Shown here: positions 24,696 through 32,189 of the stretch, piece by piece
How positions within the stretch are numbered: position 1 is the stretch's first letter
Layout: each line of letters begins with the position of its first letter
Source: Saccharopolyspora galaxeae
GTDB taxonomy: Bacteria > Actinomycetota > Actinomycetes > Mycobacteriales > Pseudonocardiaceae
Reading direction: 5' to 3'
DNA: 64,000 bases
Assembly (NCBI RefSeq): GCF_016526145.1
Contig: NZ_JADDUE010000001.1
Location: 310,001 to 374,000, forward strand
Notes under the pieces: generated by a model
The model's input: the letters and a program-made list of their open reading frames with translations, nothing else
What the model was told of the DNA's origin: nothing
Database searches by the model: none
Made by a program: the position numbers and the translations under genes

Positions 24696-24888
24696 CCCCT
24701 TCCAAGAAGGTCATGAGCGATTCGGCGACGTGACCGGCTCCGGTCATCAGGTTCGACACCAGGTGCGCGGCTTCGGTCGGGCTCTTGATGACGAGCGCCA
24801 CGAAGCCGATGGCGATGAGGCCGAAAATGATTTTCGGGGCCGAGCTTCCGCCGCTGGACTGGATTCCGGGGAGTGTCTGCTTCGCCAT
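24688..24888 (-). CDS. Small membrane protein (66 aa)
   Basis: 66 residues with one TM helix (about 19-37), preceded by a Ser/Gly-rich N-terminus and followed by an amphipathic helix. AAGGGA precedes the ATG. It resembles short single-pass proteins found in other AICEs beside the regulator; function unknown. Confidence 0.65.
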   Translation of the reverse strand: MAKQTLPGIQSSGGSSAPKIIFGLIAIGFVALVIKSPTEAAHLVSNLMTGAGHVAESLMTFLEGVS

Positions 24889-24993
24889 GGTTTTTCCCTT
24901 CGCTTCGCCGCTTTCGGCTGGGCTGTCGTTGTCTGTGCCTCAAGATTGCGGCCTTAATCGCGCGAAGAGAACTGCCCTGCTGCTACCCCAATG

Positions 24994-25036
24994 CTGAACT
25001 TCCGCTGAACCAGGGTCCCTGAACTTTCACCGAACT
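24994..25036. repeat. CTGAAC direct repeats upstream of the aminotransferase gene
   Basis: CTGAAC occurs at 24994, 25005 and 25019, with a related CCGAACTT at 25029-25036, at 11-14 bp spacing. CTGAACTT recurs near 29854-29861, in front of the membrane protein at 29933. A shared regulator site is possible. Confidence 0.35.
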
Positions 25037-25075
25037 TCGGTGCAGCGCCGCTTCAGAAACGACAGGTGAGATGCG

Positions 25076-25867
25076 ATGCTGGCGCGCATGGAGTTGAACG
25101 GCGCACCTGCAACCAGCGACCAGGTCAAGACGCTGGCCTTGACCAACTACGGGCACTTCACCTCGATGCTCGTCGAGGACGGCCGGGTGCGCGGTCTATC
25201 GCTCCACATGCAGCGCTTGGCCCGGGATGCCCGGCACCTGTTCGGCGTCGACCTGGACACCGACCGGGTCCGCGACTACATCCGCAAGGCGCTGGCCAGC
25301 AGCGATCAGCGCACCACGGTCAGGGTTACGATCTTCGATCCCGCGCTTGAGATGGGCGCGATCGGTTCGGATGCGGACCCGAGCGTGCTCGTCACGACCC
25401 GGCCGGCCGCGTCTGGCCGGCCGAAGCCGTGGCGGCTGCAAGCGATCTCGTACCGCCGCGAGGACCCGGCGGTGAAGCACGTCGGCCTGTTCGGCGCGAT
25501 GAAGCACCGCCGCACCGCGCAGCGCGAAGGATTTGATGATGCGCTGTTCTTGAACCCTGATGGAACCATTTCCGAGATCGCTACCTCGAACATCGGATTC
25601 GTGCGCGGCGGTCAGGTCGTATGGCCGCGCTCGGAATACCTGTCCGGCGTGACGATGACGTTGTTCCGGCAGGCGCTTGACGAATCCGTCACGACCGAAC
25701 CGCTCACGCTTTCCGATCTGTCGGGCATGGACGCCGCTTTCGCAACGAACGCGGCAACCGGTATCCGGCCGATCGTCGCTGTGGACAGCACCGAGTGGTC
25801 CGCAGACCACCCGCTCCTGAGCGAGCTGCACGACCTGTACGCCGAGATCCCCGGCGAGGAGATCTAG
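25076..25867 (+). CDS. Class IV aminotransferase (element copy)
   Basis: 263 residues of fold-type IV PLP enzyme. The Schiff-base Lys is probably K134 (PAVKHVG) and the PLP-ring Glu E167 (TISEIATSN), 33 residues apart as in branched-chain aminotransferases and aminodeoxychorismate lyase. The C-terminal ...AAFATNAATGIRPI motif is also typical. It is clearly a paralogue of the chromosomal gene at 42896 (shared MEINGEP/MELNGAP start, YGHFTSM, FDDxLF). Substrate unknown. ATGs at 25076 and 25088 are both possible starts. It is a cargo gene with no biosynthetic cluster around it. Confidence 0.85.
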   Translation: MLARMELNGAPATSDQVKTLALTNYGHFTSMLVEDGRVRGLSLHMQRLARDARHLFGVDLDTDRVRDYIRKALASSDQRTTVRVTIFDPALEMGAIGSDADPSVLVTTRPAASGRPKPWRLQAISYRREDPAVKHVGLFGAMKHRRTAQREGFDDALFLNPDGTISEIATSNIGFVRGGQVVWPRSEYLSGVTMTLFRQALDESVTTEPLTLSDLSGMDAAFATNAATGIRPIVAVDSTEWSADHPLLSELHDLYAEIPGEEI

Positions 25868-25925
25868 ACCTTGCCCTAGCCCGATACGCTCCCCGCAGCA
25901 TCGGATGCGTAGGGGAGTAGGTCAG

Positions 25926-26861
25926 GTGGCGACGGTTCAGCAGTGGTCGGGGGTCGAGGTGCGCGCGCTTCGCGACGCGATGCGTATGAGCATCCGGGAG
26001 TTCGCTGCGCACTTGGGGATCAGCGAACGCATGATCTCCAAGTGGGAAGCGGCGGGCGCGAGCATCAACCCGCGGCCGGTGAACCAAGCGGCGCTCGACA
26101 CCTGCTTGAAGCGCAGCGATGCGGACACGCAGGCGCGCTTCGCGCACCTCACCGGCGGCGCTCTAACCTCCGGGTCCGATGTGGACGCGAATCCCGCCCC
26201 GATTGGGAGCAGCAAGGTTCGCCACCCCAAGGACGGAAGCGAAATGGTCGAGGTTGAGGGCAGCGTGTTCCTCTCCGGCCGCAGCAATGATCCGGTGTGG
26301 TTGGCGGACTTCTACATCGACGTTCACCCGGTCAGTAACGGCGACTACGCGCGCTTCGTCGCGGCGACCGGTCATCCTGCGCCGAAGCACTGGGCCGATG
26401 GCCAGATGCCGACGGATACGGCTGCGCATCCGGTCGTGTTCGTGACGTGGGGCGATGCGGCGGCCTATGCCGAGTGGGCGGGCAAGCGGCTCCCAACCGC
26501 GCAGGAGTGGGAGAAGGCGGCTCGCGGTACGCGCGGCAACGTCTATCCGTGGGGCGATCAGCCGACTCCGGCCAAGTGCAACGTGCGGGAAAACGGCGTC
26601 GGCGCGACGACTCCTGTCGGTCGGTATCAGAGCGGTGTGAGCCCGTACGGCGTGTACGACCTGTGCGGCAACGTGTGGGAGTGGTGCGGGACCGACTCGA
26701 CTCCGGGCCGCCGCGAACTCAAGGGCGGCGCGTGGACAAGCCCGTTCGACCGCTGCGCTCCACCGTCGTTCAACGATGCCGCCGAGGCGATGTGCGACGA
26801 CGACACCGGTTTCCGCTGCGCCGTGGCCGCCGACGAGCTGAGAAAGCGGCTCGGAAGCTAA
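25926..26861 (+). CDS. HTH-FGE fusion: Xre-like DNA-binding domain plus sulfatase-modifying-factor fold
   Basis: 311 residues. Residues about 10-60 form an HTH (SIREFAAHLGISERMISKWE); about 100-305 form an FGE-sulfatase fold with MVEVEGSVFLSGR, FYIDVHPVSNGDYARF, KRLPTAQEWEKAARG, YPWG, GVYDLCGNVWEWC, LKGGAW and DTGFRC. The paired active-site cysteines of formylglycine-generating enzyme are not present at the usual spacing (only one fits), so it is probably a binding or sensing fold. GTG 25926 is chosen for GGGGAG 8 nt upstream. It lies 58 bp after the aminotransferase gene, with its own TACGCT box, and may form a module with it. Confidence 0.85.
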   Translation: MATVQQWSGVEVRALRDAMRMSIREFAAHLGISERMISKWEAAGASINPRPVNQAALDTCLKRSDADTQARFAHLTGGALTSGSDVDANPAPIGSSKVRHPKDGSEMVEVEGSVFLSGRSNDPVWLADFYIDVHPVSNGDYARFVAATGHPAPKHWADGQMPTDTAAHPVVFVTWGDAAAYAEWAGKRLPTAQEWEKAARGTRGNVYPWGDQPTPAKCNVRENGVGATTPVGRYQSGVSPYGVYDLCGNVWEWCGTDSTPGRRELKGGAWTSPFDRCAPPSFNDAAEAMCDDDTGFRCAVAADELRKRLGS

Positions 26862-26971
26862 CCAAGCGCGATACGAACCGCCGCCTGCGCTGCTGAGTCG
26901 CACTGTGCGAGGTCGTGCGAGCAGATGCCGCTTACTGCTGATCCTATGCAGGAGCGGGAACACGGGACGTC

Positions 26972-27256
26972 TCATGTCGCCCTCACATCGACTGTGAGCG
27001 GCAAACCGAGGGGCTTCGGTGGGAGGGGAGGGGCCGAAGCCGCTTCGCGTTCACGGTGATCGGCGCGGCACCACTCGCGGAAGGACTCGTAATCCTGGAA
27101 CCGGTTGACCGGGATCGAGCGCACTGGGCTTGCGTCTTGAACCTCCCCGGCTAGCCGCCGCACGTACTCGGCAGCGCCGTACACGTGCACCTTCGTGCCA
27201 CGCGGCCAGATGTACGACCACTCGCCGATGGTCACCACCCACGTACTCCGCTCCAT
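26972..27256 (-). CDS. Hypothetical protein (94 aa)
   Basis: 94 residues without recognised domain, with an N-terminal beta-rich half (WVVTIGEWSYIWPRGTKVHVYG) and an acidic/basic helix in the middle. GGAGGT lies 5 nt before the ATG, a strong SD. It is divergent from the MerR-like gene across the AGGCCA repeat array and so is probably controlled by it. Confidence 0.7.
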   Translation of the reverse strand: MERSTWVVTIGEWSYIWPRGTKVHVYGAAEYVRRLAGEVQDASPVRSIPVNRFQDYESFREWCRADHREREAASAPPLPPKPLGLPLTVDVRAT

Positions 27257-27280
27257 CGGTCACCTCCAAAACGGACACTG

Positions 27281-27343
27281 AGGCCAAGTAGGCCAACTAT
27301 AAGGCCAAAGAGGCCACACAGGCCAGTGGGGCAGCAGAGGCCA
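27281..27343. promoter_or_regulatory. Six AGGCCA repeats in a divergent promoter
   Basis: AGGCCA starts at 27281, 27290, 27302, 27311, 27320 and 27338 (spacing 9, 12, 9, 9, 18). The array fills the space between two divergent genes and touches the start codon of the MerR-like gene. It looks like an iterated operator for cooperative binding, probably autoregulation by that protein. Confidence 0.65.
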
Positions 27344-27561
27344 TGCGGCGGCCATACGTTCGCCACGTGGCTAAGCGGCTGTTGTCCTCTGGCGAGTTGG
27401 CGAAGGAGCTTGGAATTTCCCGCCGCTCGATCAGTCGCTACGCCGACGAAGGGCTGATCTCCGTCGCGCTCGTGACACCCGGCGGGCGGTACAGGTTCGA
27501 TCTGGACGTGGTCCGCGAAGAGCTGCGCAAGGTGGCCCAGGACCGTCGACGTGATGACTAG
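27343..27561 (+). CDS. MerR/BldC-like small HTH regulator
   Basis: 72 residues, almost entirely a MerR-type winged helix (LLSSGELAKELGISRRSISRYADEG, then GGRYRFDLDVVREEL). No effector domain. Such proteins (BldC, Xis) bind direct repeats as head-to-tail oligomers, which suits the AGGCCA array in its own promoter. ATG at 27343 or GTG at 27367; neither has a good SD. Confidence 0.75.
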   Translation: MRRPYVRHVAKRLLSSGELAKELGISRRSISRYADEGLISVALVTPGGRYRFDLDVVREELRKVAQDRRRDD

Positions 27562-27587
27562 CCGCCGCTCATGCGATTCGAGGCTGT

Positions 27588-27761
27588 TCACAGGTGGTGT
27601 AGGCGGTCGTGCACGCGCTTCATCAGCTCGATGTCCCGGCAGGGTTCCGGGAGCGGAAATATGCGTCCTGACCAGGAAAGGCGCCGATCGAGCTTCGCGG
27701 CTTCGGACGCCTGCGGCACTCGCTGATCGAGGCCCGCGGCGGTCTTCTGGTGCTGGCTCAT
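27588..27761 (-). CDS. Small hypothetical protein (57 aa)
   Basis: The start is ATG at 27761 (GGAGG 7 nt upstream), overlapping the stop of the gene before it (ATGA), and the stop is TGA at 27588. The product starts MSQHQKTAAGLDQRVPQ and has a central SWSGRIFPLPEPCRDIELM. It is third in a chain of overlapping small genes on this strand, and the coupling argues that it is translated. Unknown function. Confidence 0.6.
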   Translation of the reverse strand: MSQHQKTAAGLDQRVPQASEAAKLDRRLSWSGRIFPLPEPCRDIELMKRVHDRLHHL

Positions 27762-28042
27762 GTGCATTCCTCCCGGCAGGCGTGGTGTCGGGCGTAGTCG
27801 GCAATGGATTCGGCTACGCAGGCGTCGCAGCCGCTCGTAGCGCGGGTGCTGGCCGGGTGGTCGACTTCGGCGCGGCAGAATGTCTTGTCGGTTCCGGCTT
27901 CGCGGATGTGCGCCACACCTGCTAGATCAGTCCAGAACCCGGCAGGATGAAGCGGGGGCTCGGTGGCGTGGGGAAACGGTTCGGTTGCGCACCCCGCGCG
28001 GTGTTTGGTGACCCCGGTTGAGACCGGGCGCTTACTGCTCAA
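27758..28042 (-). CDS. Small Cys/His-rich hypothetical protein (94 aa)
   Basis: 94 residues with cysteines in CRAEVDHPASTRATSGCDAC and HHACREEC, spaced like a zinc-binding unit. The start is a TTG at 28042, inside the 3' end of the upstream gene (11-bp overlap), so expression likely depends on coupling. Function unknown. Confidence 0.6.
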   Translation of the reverse strand: MSSKRPVSTGVTKHRAGCATEPFPHATEPPLHPAGFWTDLAGVAHIREAGTDKTFCRAEVDHPASTRATSGCDACVAESIADYARHHACREECT

Positions 28043-28256
28043 GCTCGGCCCCCGTGGGCATGTTCAAGGTGCACACCAGGCAGGGCATACCTGCCCAGGA
28101 CGGCAGTTGTTCGAGCACGCCCGGCGGGAACGCTTGCCCGCATAGGGCCTCGACCGTCGGCGGCCAGGTGCCGCTGTCGGGAAGGGTGATGGCGTGGCTG
28201 ATCCGCTCGCGTTCGCTGACGAGCCCTTCCCGGTAGCGCGCAAACACAACGTTCAC
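28032..28256 (-). CDS. Small hypothetical protein with CxxC (74 aa)
   Basis: 74 residues: VFARYREGLVSERERISHAI at the N-terminus, then ALCGQAF and CLVC, a possible zinc site. The start is GTG at 28256 with AGGTGG 7 nt upstream. It leads the 28256-27588 chain of three overlapping small genes and is divergent from the XRE-TPR regulator. Similar proteins occur next to XRE genes in actinobacteria. Confidence 0.65.
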   Translation of the reverse strand: MNVVFARYREGLVSERERISHAITLPDSGTWPPTVEALCGQAFPPGVLEQLPSWAGMPCLVCTLNMPTGAELEQ

Positions 28257-28318
28257 GACGGCACCACCTGCTCATTCCCAGTCATGGATAGAAGGTATGA
28301 ACGGGGAGAGGGGTTGCT

Positions 28319-28335
28319 GTTTACAAGTGGTAAAC
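28319..28335. promoter_or_regulatory. Palindromic operator upstream of the XRE-TPR gene
   Basis: GTTTACAAGTGGTAAAC has a 6-bp inverted repeat with a 5-bp spacer. TTACCACTTG, its minus-strand core, recurs at 29860-29869, before the membrane-protein gene on the other side of the regulator. Confidence 0.5.
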
Positions 28336-28438
28336 CAGTGCCCACGCTGTGTAGATCATTGTTGTGGTCAGCGGAGTATCGTGACCCTTTGAGGGGCCGG
28401 AGGGCACGGTAAGAGGGCACGTGCGGGAGGTACCGCTG

Positions 28439-29668
28439 ATGACACAGAAGCCTGCGGATATCACGGAGATCGGCGGGCGCGTGCGCGCGATCCGGCGGCG
28501 GCGCGGCCTTGGCCTCGACACTGCGGCAGGGCTGGCGGGAATCTCCAAGGGCTACCTGAGCCTGTTGGAGAACGGCCGTCGCCGAGTGGACTCCCGGGCG
28601 CTGTTGGATCGGCTGGCGGACGCACTCGGATGTTCGGTGGTGGATCTGACCGGCGAACCGTTCGTTCCCGCGCACCGGCACAGTGCCGACGCTTTACAAG
28701 CGGTCCCGGCCGTGCAGCTCGCTCTGGCGGACTGCTCGCTCGATGACGTGCCGGACGTGCCCGCCCGTCCACTGGCCGATCTCGCCGAGCCCGTGCACGA
28801 AGCGCACCGCAACTACCTCGACCACGCGCGCTACGACCTGGCCGGTGCCGGTCTCGGTTCGCTGCTGACCGATCTACACATTCACGCGGCCACCGGCGCG
28901 GAACCCGAGCGACAGCGAGCCTTGGCGCTGCTGGTGGAAGCTTGCATCGTCGCGTTCGGCGTGACCAAGAACCTCGGGCATCCCGACCTCGCGCTACAAG
29001 CCGCCCACCGTGCTCATGAAGCTGCGAAAGCGGCCGCGGACCCGGCGCTGCTGGCCTTCGCCGGGCAACGCCGAGCCCAAGCCCTCCAGCGGGTCGGCGC
29101 CTTCCGCCGGGCAGGAACGGTGCTGGAACAAGCCCTGAACAACACCCAGGAATTCGCCGACCCGACCGCGGCCGACACGAGCGCGGCCGAAGGCGTCGGG
29201 CTGCTGCACCTGGCCGCGGCCATGAACGCAGCCCGCGCCGGATACGTCGACCGCGCTCATAACCATCTCGCGGCGGCCGAGGAGTTGGGAGCCCGCACCG
29301 GCGAACGCAACGCACTCGGCCAGCACTTCGGACCGGCCAACCTCGGTGTCTGGCGCATCTCGATCGGCGTGGAACTCGGCGACGGTGCTGCGGCCTACGA
29401 CCGGGCGAGCGGTGGAATCGACCCGGCAACGCTGGCTAGCGCCGACCGAGTCGCCATGATGCGTGCCGACTCCGCCCGAGCACTCGCGCAGGAAGACGGC
29501 CGACGCGACGAGGAAGCCATCCGGCTGCTCGACAGCGCCGACCGCACCGCACCGGCCCGCGTACGGCAGGACCCCGTCATGCGCGAACTCCTCTCAACCT
29601 TGGGCAACCGCACCCGCCGCCGCTCCTGGGAACTCGCCAGCCTCCGCAACCGCTTCGGACTGAACTGA
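28439..29668 (+). CDS. XRE-family regulator with TPR-like domain
   Basis: 409 residues: an XRE helix-turn-helix at about 10-70 (IRRRRGLGLDTAAGLAGISKGYL), then a long all-alpha region with Ala-rich tetratricopeptide-like helices. This layout is common in actinobacterial quorum-type or developmental regulators. ATG 28439 is chosen for GGGAGG 8 nt upstream, rather than a GTG at 28421. It probably binds the TTACCACTTG sites on either side of the gene. A signal peptide ligand, as in RRNPP proteins, is possible but not shown. Confidence 0.82.
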   Translation: MTQKPADITEIGGRVRAIRRRRGLGLDTAAGLAGISKGYLSLLENGRRRVDSRALLDRLADALGCSVVDLTGEPFVPAHRHSADALQAVPAVQLALADCSLDDVPDVPARPLADLAEPVHEAHRNYLDHARYDLAGAGLGSLLTDLHIHAATGAEPERQRALALLVEACIVAFGVTKNLGHPDLALQAAHRAHEAAKAAADPALLAFAGQRRAQALQRVGAFRRAGTVLEQALNNTQEFADPTAADTSAAEGVGLLHLAAAMNAARAGYVDRAHNHLAAAEELGARTGERNALGQHFGPANLGVWRISIGVELGDGAAAYDRASGGIDPATLASADRVAMMRADSARALAQEDGRRDEEAIRLLDSADRTAPARVRQDPVMRELLSTLGNRTRRRSWELASLRNRFGLN

Positions 29669-29859
29669 GCGGCAGCCACCTGGTGTGTCGCCTGGTGTCC
29701 TGTTCTGCACTTGCTGCAGGTATGGCGATCTTGCGTGCGCAACTAGCAGTATGAACGGGCGTTCGACTTGCAGGCTCCGCCGCCGAGTTATCTCGACCAG
29801 GATCGTCCGGTGCGCCCTTTAACGACACGCTTGGTCCGGAAAGGTGAGTTCTGCTGAAC

Positions 29860-29869
29860 TTACCACTTG
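29860..29869. promoter_or_regulatory. Second TTACCACTTG site
   Basis: Matches the core of the palindrome at 28319-28335 and lies 64 bp before the start of the membrane-protein gene. Confidence 0.4.
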
Positions 29870-29932
29870 CTATGGCAGCTCGGATGACAATGTTAGCGAG
29901 TAGTCACATTGACGGACCATAAGGGGTTATGC

Positions 29933-30751
29933 GTGCGCCCATTTCTAGCTGTTGAGAAGCTGCTGCATGGCGATGCAATAGGAATATTAACGAAGAATGA
30001 GCTTGATCCCGAAGTGGGACAATGGGCGTTGAAGATGCTAGCGCACAAACTCTGGCGTGACGTTGCTGTGTTCGGGTTTCCTGTGGTGGCGGTCTCGAGC
30101 ATCCAGTTGGCGTTACTATTACTGGGCCAGCATGCCTGGTTCGATGCCGTCGAAAAGTCTATGCCCACCCCGGTGTTGGTTGCATTATTCTTCTCCTGGA
30201 TGTTTGTGTACGGCGGACGCGGCGGCAGGCCCAGTCCCCTTGTCCTGCTTGAGGATTTAGTTTATATGACTGACGTGCTCAGCACGCTTGAGGATGAGAC
30301 TTTTACCTGCCCGCCAAACGGCAAAAAGTGGCCGGAATACGATAGGATCGTGGCTGGGCTGACCAAGCTGAGGCAGTCCATCGAATCGAGGTCATGGAAA
30401 TTCGCGAAGCGGGTTGCGCAGGCAGCCGGAAAAACTCCGCAGGAGAAGCATGATCTCGCGTGGAGCTGCACCTCGCGCTTGGTCCTAGCTGCCGCAGACA
30501 ATCCACGGAGTCGAATATCACGGGTGGCCGCCTACCGGGCGTGCGCCATCCACATTACGCGCTTGCACTCAGGCCACCTGTTCGATCCGATACCGCGCGG
30601 GAATTCGGCATCTAACTATCCGGAATTACGGGCACCACGGTTCAAAGCACGCATCCGTGCACTCCTGCGGAACTCCACAACTTATGTTGTGGTCGTCACG
30701 TTGATCGCGGCCCCGATAAGCCCACTGCTGACTGAAGCGCTCAAGGGTTAA
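29933..30751 (+). CDS. Unknown membrane protein, low-GC cargo
   Basis: 272 residues. Two hydrophobic helices (about 42-66 and 81-97), a soluble central domain (about 110-240, with CPPNGKKWPEYDRI and SCTSRLVLAAADNP) and a C-terminal TM helix (about 250-270). Base composition is lower in GC than the neighbours (many TTA, ATA and AAT codons), a sign of recent transfer. GTG 29933 is chosen for AAGGGG 6 nt upstream. I recognise no family. It follows the XRE-TPR gene and a TTACCACTTG site. Confidence 0.7.
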   Translation: MRPFLAVEKLLHGDAIGILTKNELDPEVGQWALKMLAHKLWRDVAVFGFPVVAVSSIQLALLLLGQHAWFDAVEKSMPTPVLVALFFSWMFVYGGRGGRPSPLVLLEDLVYMTDVLSTLEDETFTCPPNGKKWPEYDRIVAGLTKLRQSIESRSWKFAKRVAQAAGKTPQEKHDLAWSCTSRLVLAAADNPRSRISRVAAYRACAIHITRLHSGHLFDPIPRGNSASNYPELRAPRFKARIRALLRNSTTYVVVVTLIAAPISPLLTEALKG

Positions 30752-31179
30752 AGTCGCGGGCTCGCGAATCCACCGGGACAGGCACTCGATCAGCAGACTT
30801 TTCCGATGCGGCTCTTGCCGGGGTTCGGGGCAGGGAGAAGGGCCAGCAGATCAGCGATGACGGACTCGTTCAGGGGAGCGACACCGTGCTGCCCGTCCTG
30901 CTATGCCCGGACCCCCGGCCAGCACGTCCGCAACGAGCGCGCCATCGTCCACAGACGAGTTCAGTTCGATGGCGGCTTCGTGGTCTCCGATCAACCCGCC
31001 CTGGTTCGTGCTGCCACCAGCTCGGCAGTGGCCAGCCGGGGCCGCAACCACGCGGCGAGTCCCTCCTTTGCACCCCCACCGCGGAATCGGGGTGGACGTG
31101 GGAACGCTGACCGTGGTGCACGGACGCGGCACATTCGTCGCACCACGTAAGCCCGACGTCTCGGCTGTGCGGGCGGTTT
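30752..31179. other. Region without a convincing gene
   Basis: Both strands show only short frames with poor codon structure. On the plus strand, 31097-31150 would read GTLTVVHGRGTFVAPRK, which looks like the wing of a GntR domain, but nothing upstream in any frame completes it. A decayed gene is possible. Confidence 0.4.
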
Positions 31180-31503
31180 TCAGATCGAGGCGTCCGGTGG
31201 GTCTGGGCGCGGACGGGGAATATCGGCCGGGTGGGCGGCGTCCTGGGCCCGGCGGCGGGCCCAACCCACCACCGCTGCGGCCACCCGTACTTCGAGTTCG
31301 GGGCGGGCGTAGGTCAGTACGGCGGCATCGGCGCGGTCCCAGACGACGTACAACACGGAGCCGAGCTGGCGATGCTTGTTCGCCTCCAGCCAGGATTCGA
31401 CGTCGACGATGTGCTCGGTGGCGCGGTTGTGGTGCTGGGCCAGGGCTTGAGCGACGAGCTTGAGCTCGGCGGTGCGGTCGCGACGGTCGGTGCGGCGGCT
31501 CAT
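31180..31503 (-). CDS. Hypothetical protein (107 aa) near the right end of the element
   Basis: 107 residues: a basic start (MSRRTDRRDRTAELKL), a central segment VLYVVWDRADAAVLTYARPELE and a Pro/Asp/Ala-rich tail. GGGG lies 7 nt before the ATG. No known domain. It follows, by 4 bp, another small gene on this strand. Confidence 0.6.
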   Translation of the reverse strand: MSRRTDRRDRTAELKLVAQALAQHHNRATEHIVDVESWLEANKHRQLGSVLYVVWDRADAAVLTYARPELEVRVAAAVVGWARRRAQDAAHPADIPRPRPDPPDASI

Positions 31504-31507
31504 GCGA

Positions 31508-31777
31508 TCACCCCGCCAACGAGGACACCGCAGCCACGCCCGCCCGGGTACCGATGAACGTGTACGCGCCAGGCGCACTCGGGTGAGCGCGCGGCACGGC
31601 GTTCTCAGCCCGGCGGGCCAACCGTCCGCGCGCACTCGACCAGATCGTCGCGCGCACCGCCGAGGTGCAGTTCGTGCACGTCATCCGATGTTGGGAGCGG
31701 GGCTCGCTGGTAGAGGGGAGTGCGAGCCGATGGGTGACTAACTGAGTGACAACCGATGCCGTCGTGTGCGGACTCAT
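31508..31777 (-). CDS. Hypothetical protein (89 aa)
   Basis: 89 residues, Ser/Thr/Arg-rich, with CTNC in the middle. GGGAG precedes the ATG by 7 nt, and the gene is in an operon-like arrangement with the gene at 31503. Otherwise unrecognised; could be spurious. Confidence 0.45.
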   Translation of the reverse strand: MSPHTTASVVTQLVTHRLALPSTSEPRSQHRMTCTNCTSAVRATIWSSARGRLARRAENAVPRAHPSAPGAYTFIGTRAGVAAVSSLAG

Positions 31778-31936
31778 GTGGACACTCCCGGACAGTCGGT
31801 GCAGGTCAACGCGACCGGCAGTCCATGTCGATCGACACCTCGAAATGCCCAGCAGTCAAGGGGTTACCTGGTGTCTTCGTGGCGCAGTATGCGCACCATT
31901 GAGTGGCTGGTGCAGATGGCCAGAGGCCCTCCGCTT

Positions 31937-31956
31937 AGTCTCAGTCCTAGTCTCAT
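31937..31956. promoter_or_regulatory. Candidate integrase arm site (right)
   Basis: AGTCTCAG at 31937-31944 and AGTCTCAT at 31949-31956, 12 bp apart, mirror the pair inside the left end (12403-12422). Confidence 0.5.
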
Positions 31957-32049
31957 TCGCTGGCGTCCAGTGCCGTTCACGCGCGTCCGTGGAGCGCTCT
32001 GACCAGTCCGTATGGACGCGCTGAACGGCTCCGTACAGCCGTGCGCAGA

Positions 32050-32105
32050 CCTTGAAAGCGAGCGAGCCGAAAGGCTCCGGGGGTTCGAATCCCCCCGCTT
32101 CCGCG
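32050..32105 (+). repeat. attR: duplicated tRNA-Ser 3' half
   Basis: Two blocks identical to attL (32050-32065 and 32076-32105) flank a variable arm that differs in sequence but forms AGCC-GAAA-GGCT. No tRNA 5' half precedes it, so it is not a functional gene. Confidence 0.85.
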
Positions 32106-32166
32106 TCGCTGACCAGCACGAACAGCGCCCGGTGAGGGTCGCTCCCGCTCGGGCTCCATTGTGCTT

Positions 32167-32174
32167 AGTCTCAG
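32167..32174. promoter_or_regulatory. AGTCTCAG outside attR
   Basis: Lies 62 bp beyond the attR tRNA end, the same distance as the left arm site from attL, and ~16 bp before the integrase remnant. It probably belonged to an earlier element. Confidence 0.45.
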
Positions 32175-32189
32175 TTCGTGCTCAGGCGC

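Larger units (their letters stand above)
12287..32105. mobile_element. Integrated AICE-type conjugative element (~19.8 kb) in tRNA-Ser(UGA)
   Basis: Bounded by the duplicated tRNA-Ser 3' half. It has a tyrosine integrase and Xis near the left end, a DUF3631 ATPase with a prim-pol for replication, an FtsK/TraB single-protein DNA translocase in place of a type IV secretion system, Spd-like small membrane proteins and a GntR repressor divergent from the transfer genes. This is the standard actinomycete integrative and conjugative element plan (RepPP-type replication). All backbone genes look intact, so the element may be functional. Cargo: NACHT protein at the left end; class IV aminotransferase, HTH-FGE protein, MerR-like and XRE regulators and unknown membrane protein on the right. 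Confidence 0.88.

Noticed and set aside
25926-26861. Diversity-generating retroelement target, because FGE-fold proteins often are
   Set aside because: No reverse transcriptase or template repeat is nearby, and the C-terminal end is not Asn-rich (AAC/AAT) as variable regions are.
27272-27345. CRISPR-like array at the AGGCCA repeats
   Set aside because: Repeats are 6 bp with 3-12 bp spacers and there are no cas genes; it is an operator-type array.
30903-31463. GntR-like gene suggested by a GRGTF motif
   Set aside because: Only about 17 residues look GntR-like; no helix-turn-helix can be found upstream in any frame and the remainder is antisense to a better-supported gene.
32050-32105. A second tRNA-Ser gene
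   Set aside because: Only the 3' half is present; no acceptor 5' strand, D arm or 5' anticodon strand precedes it. It is the attR copy.
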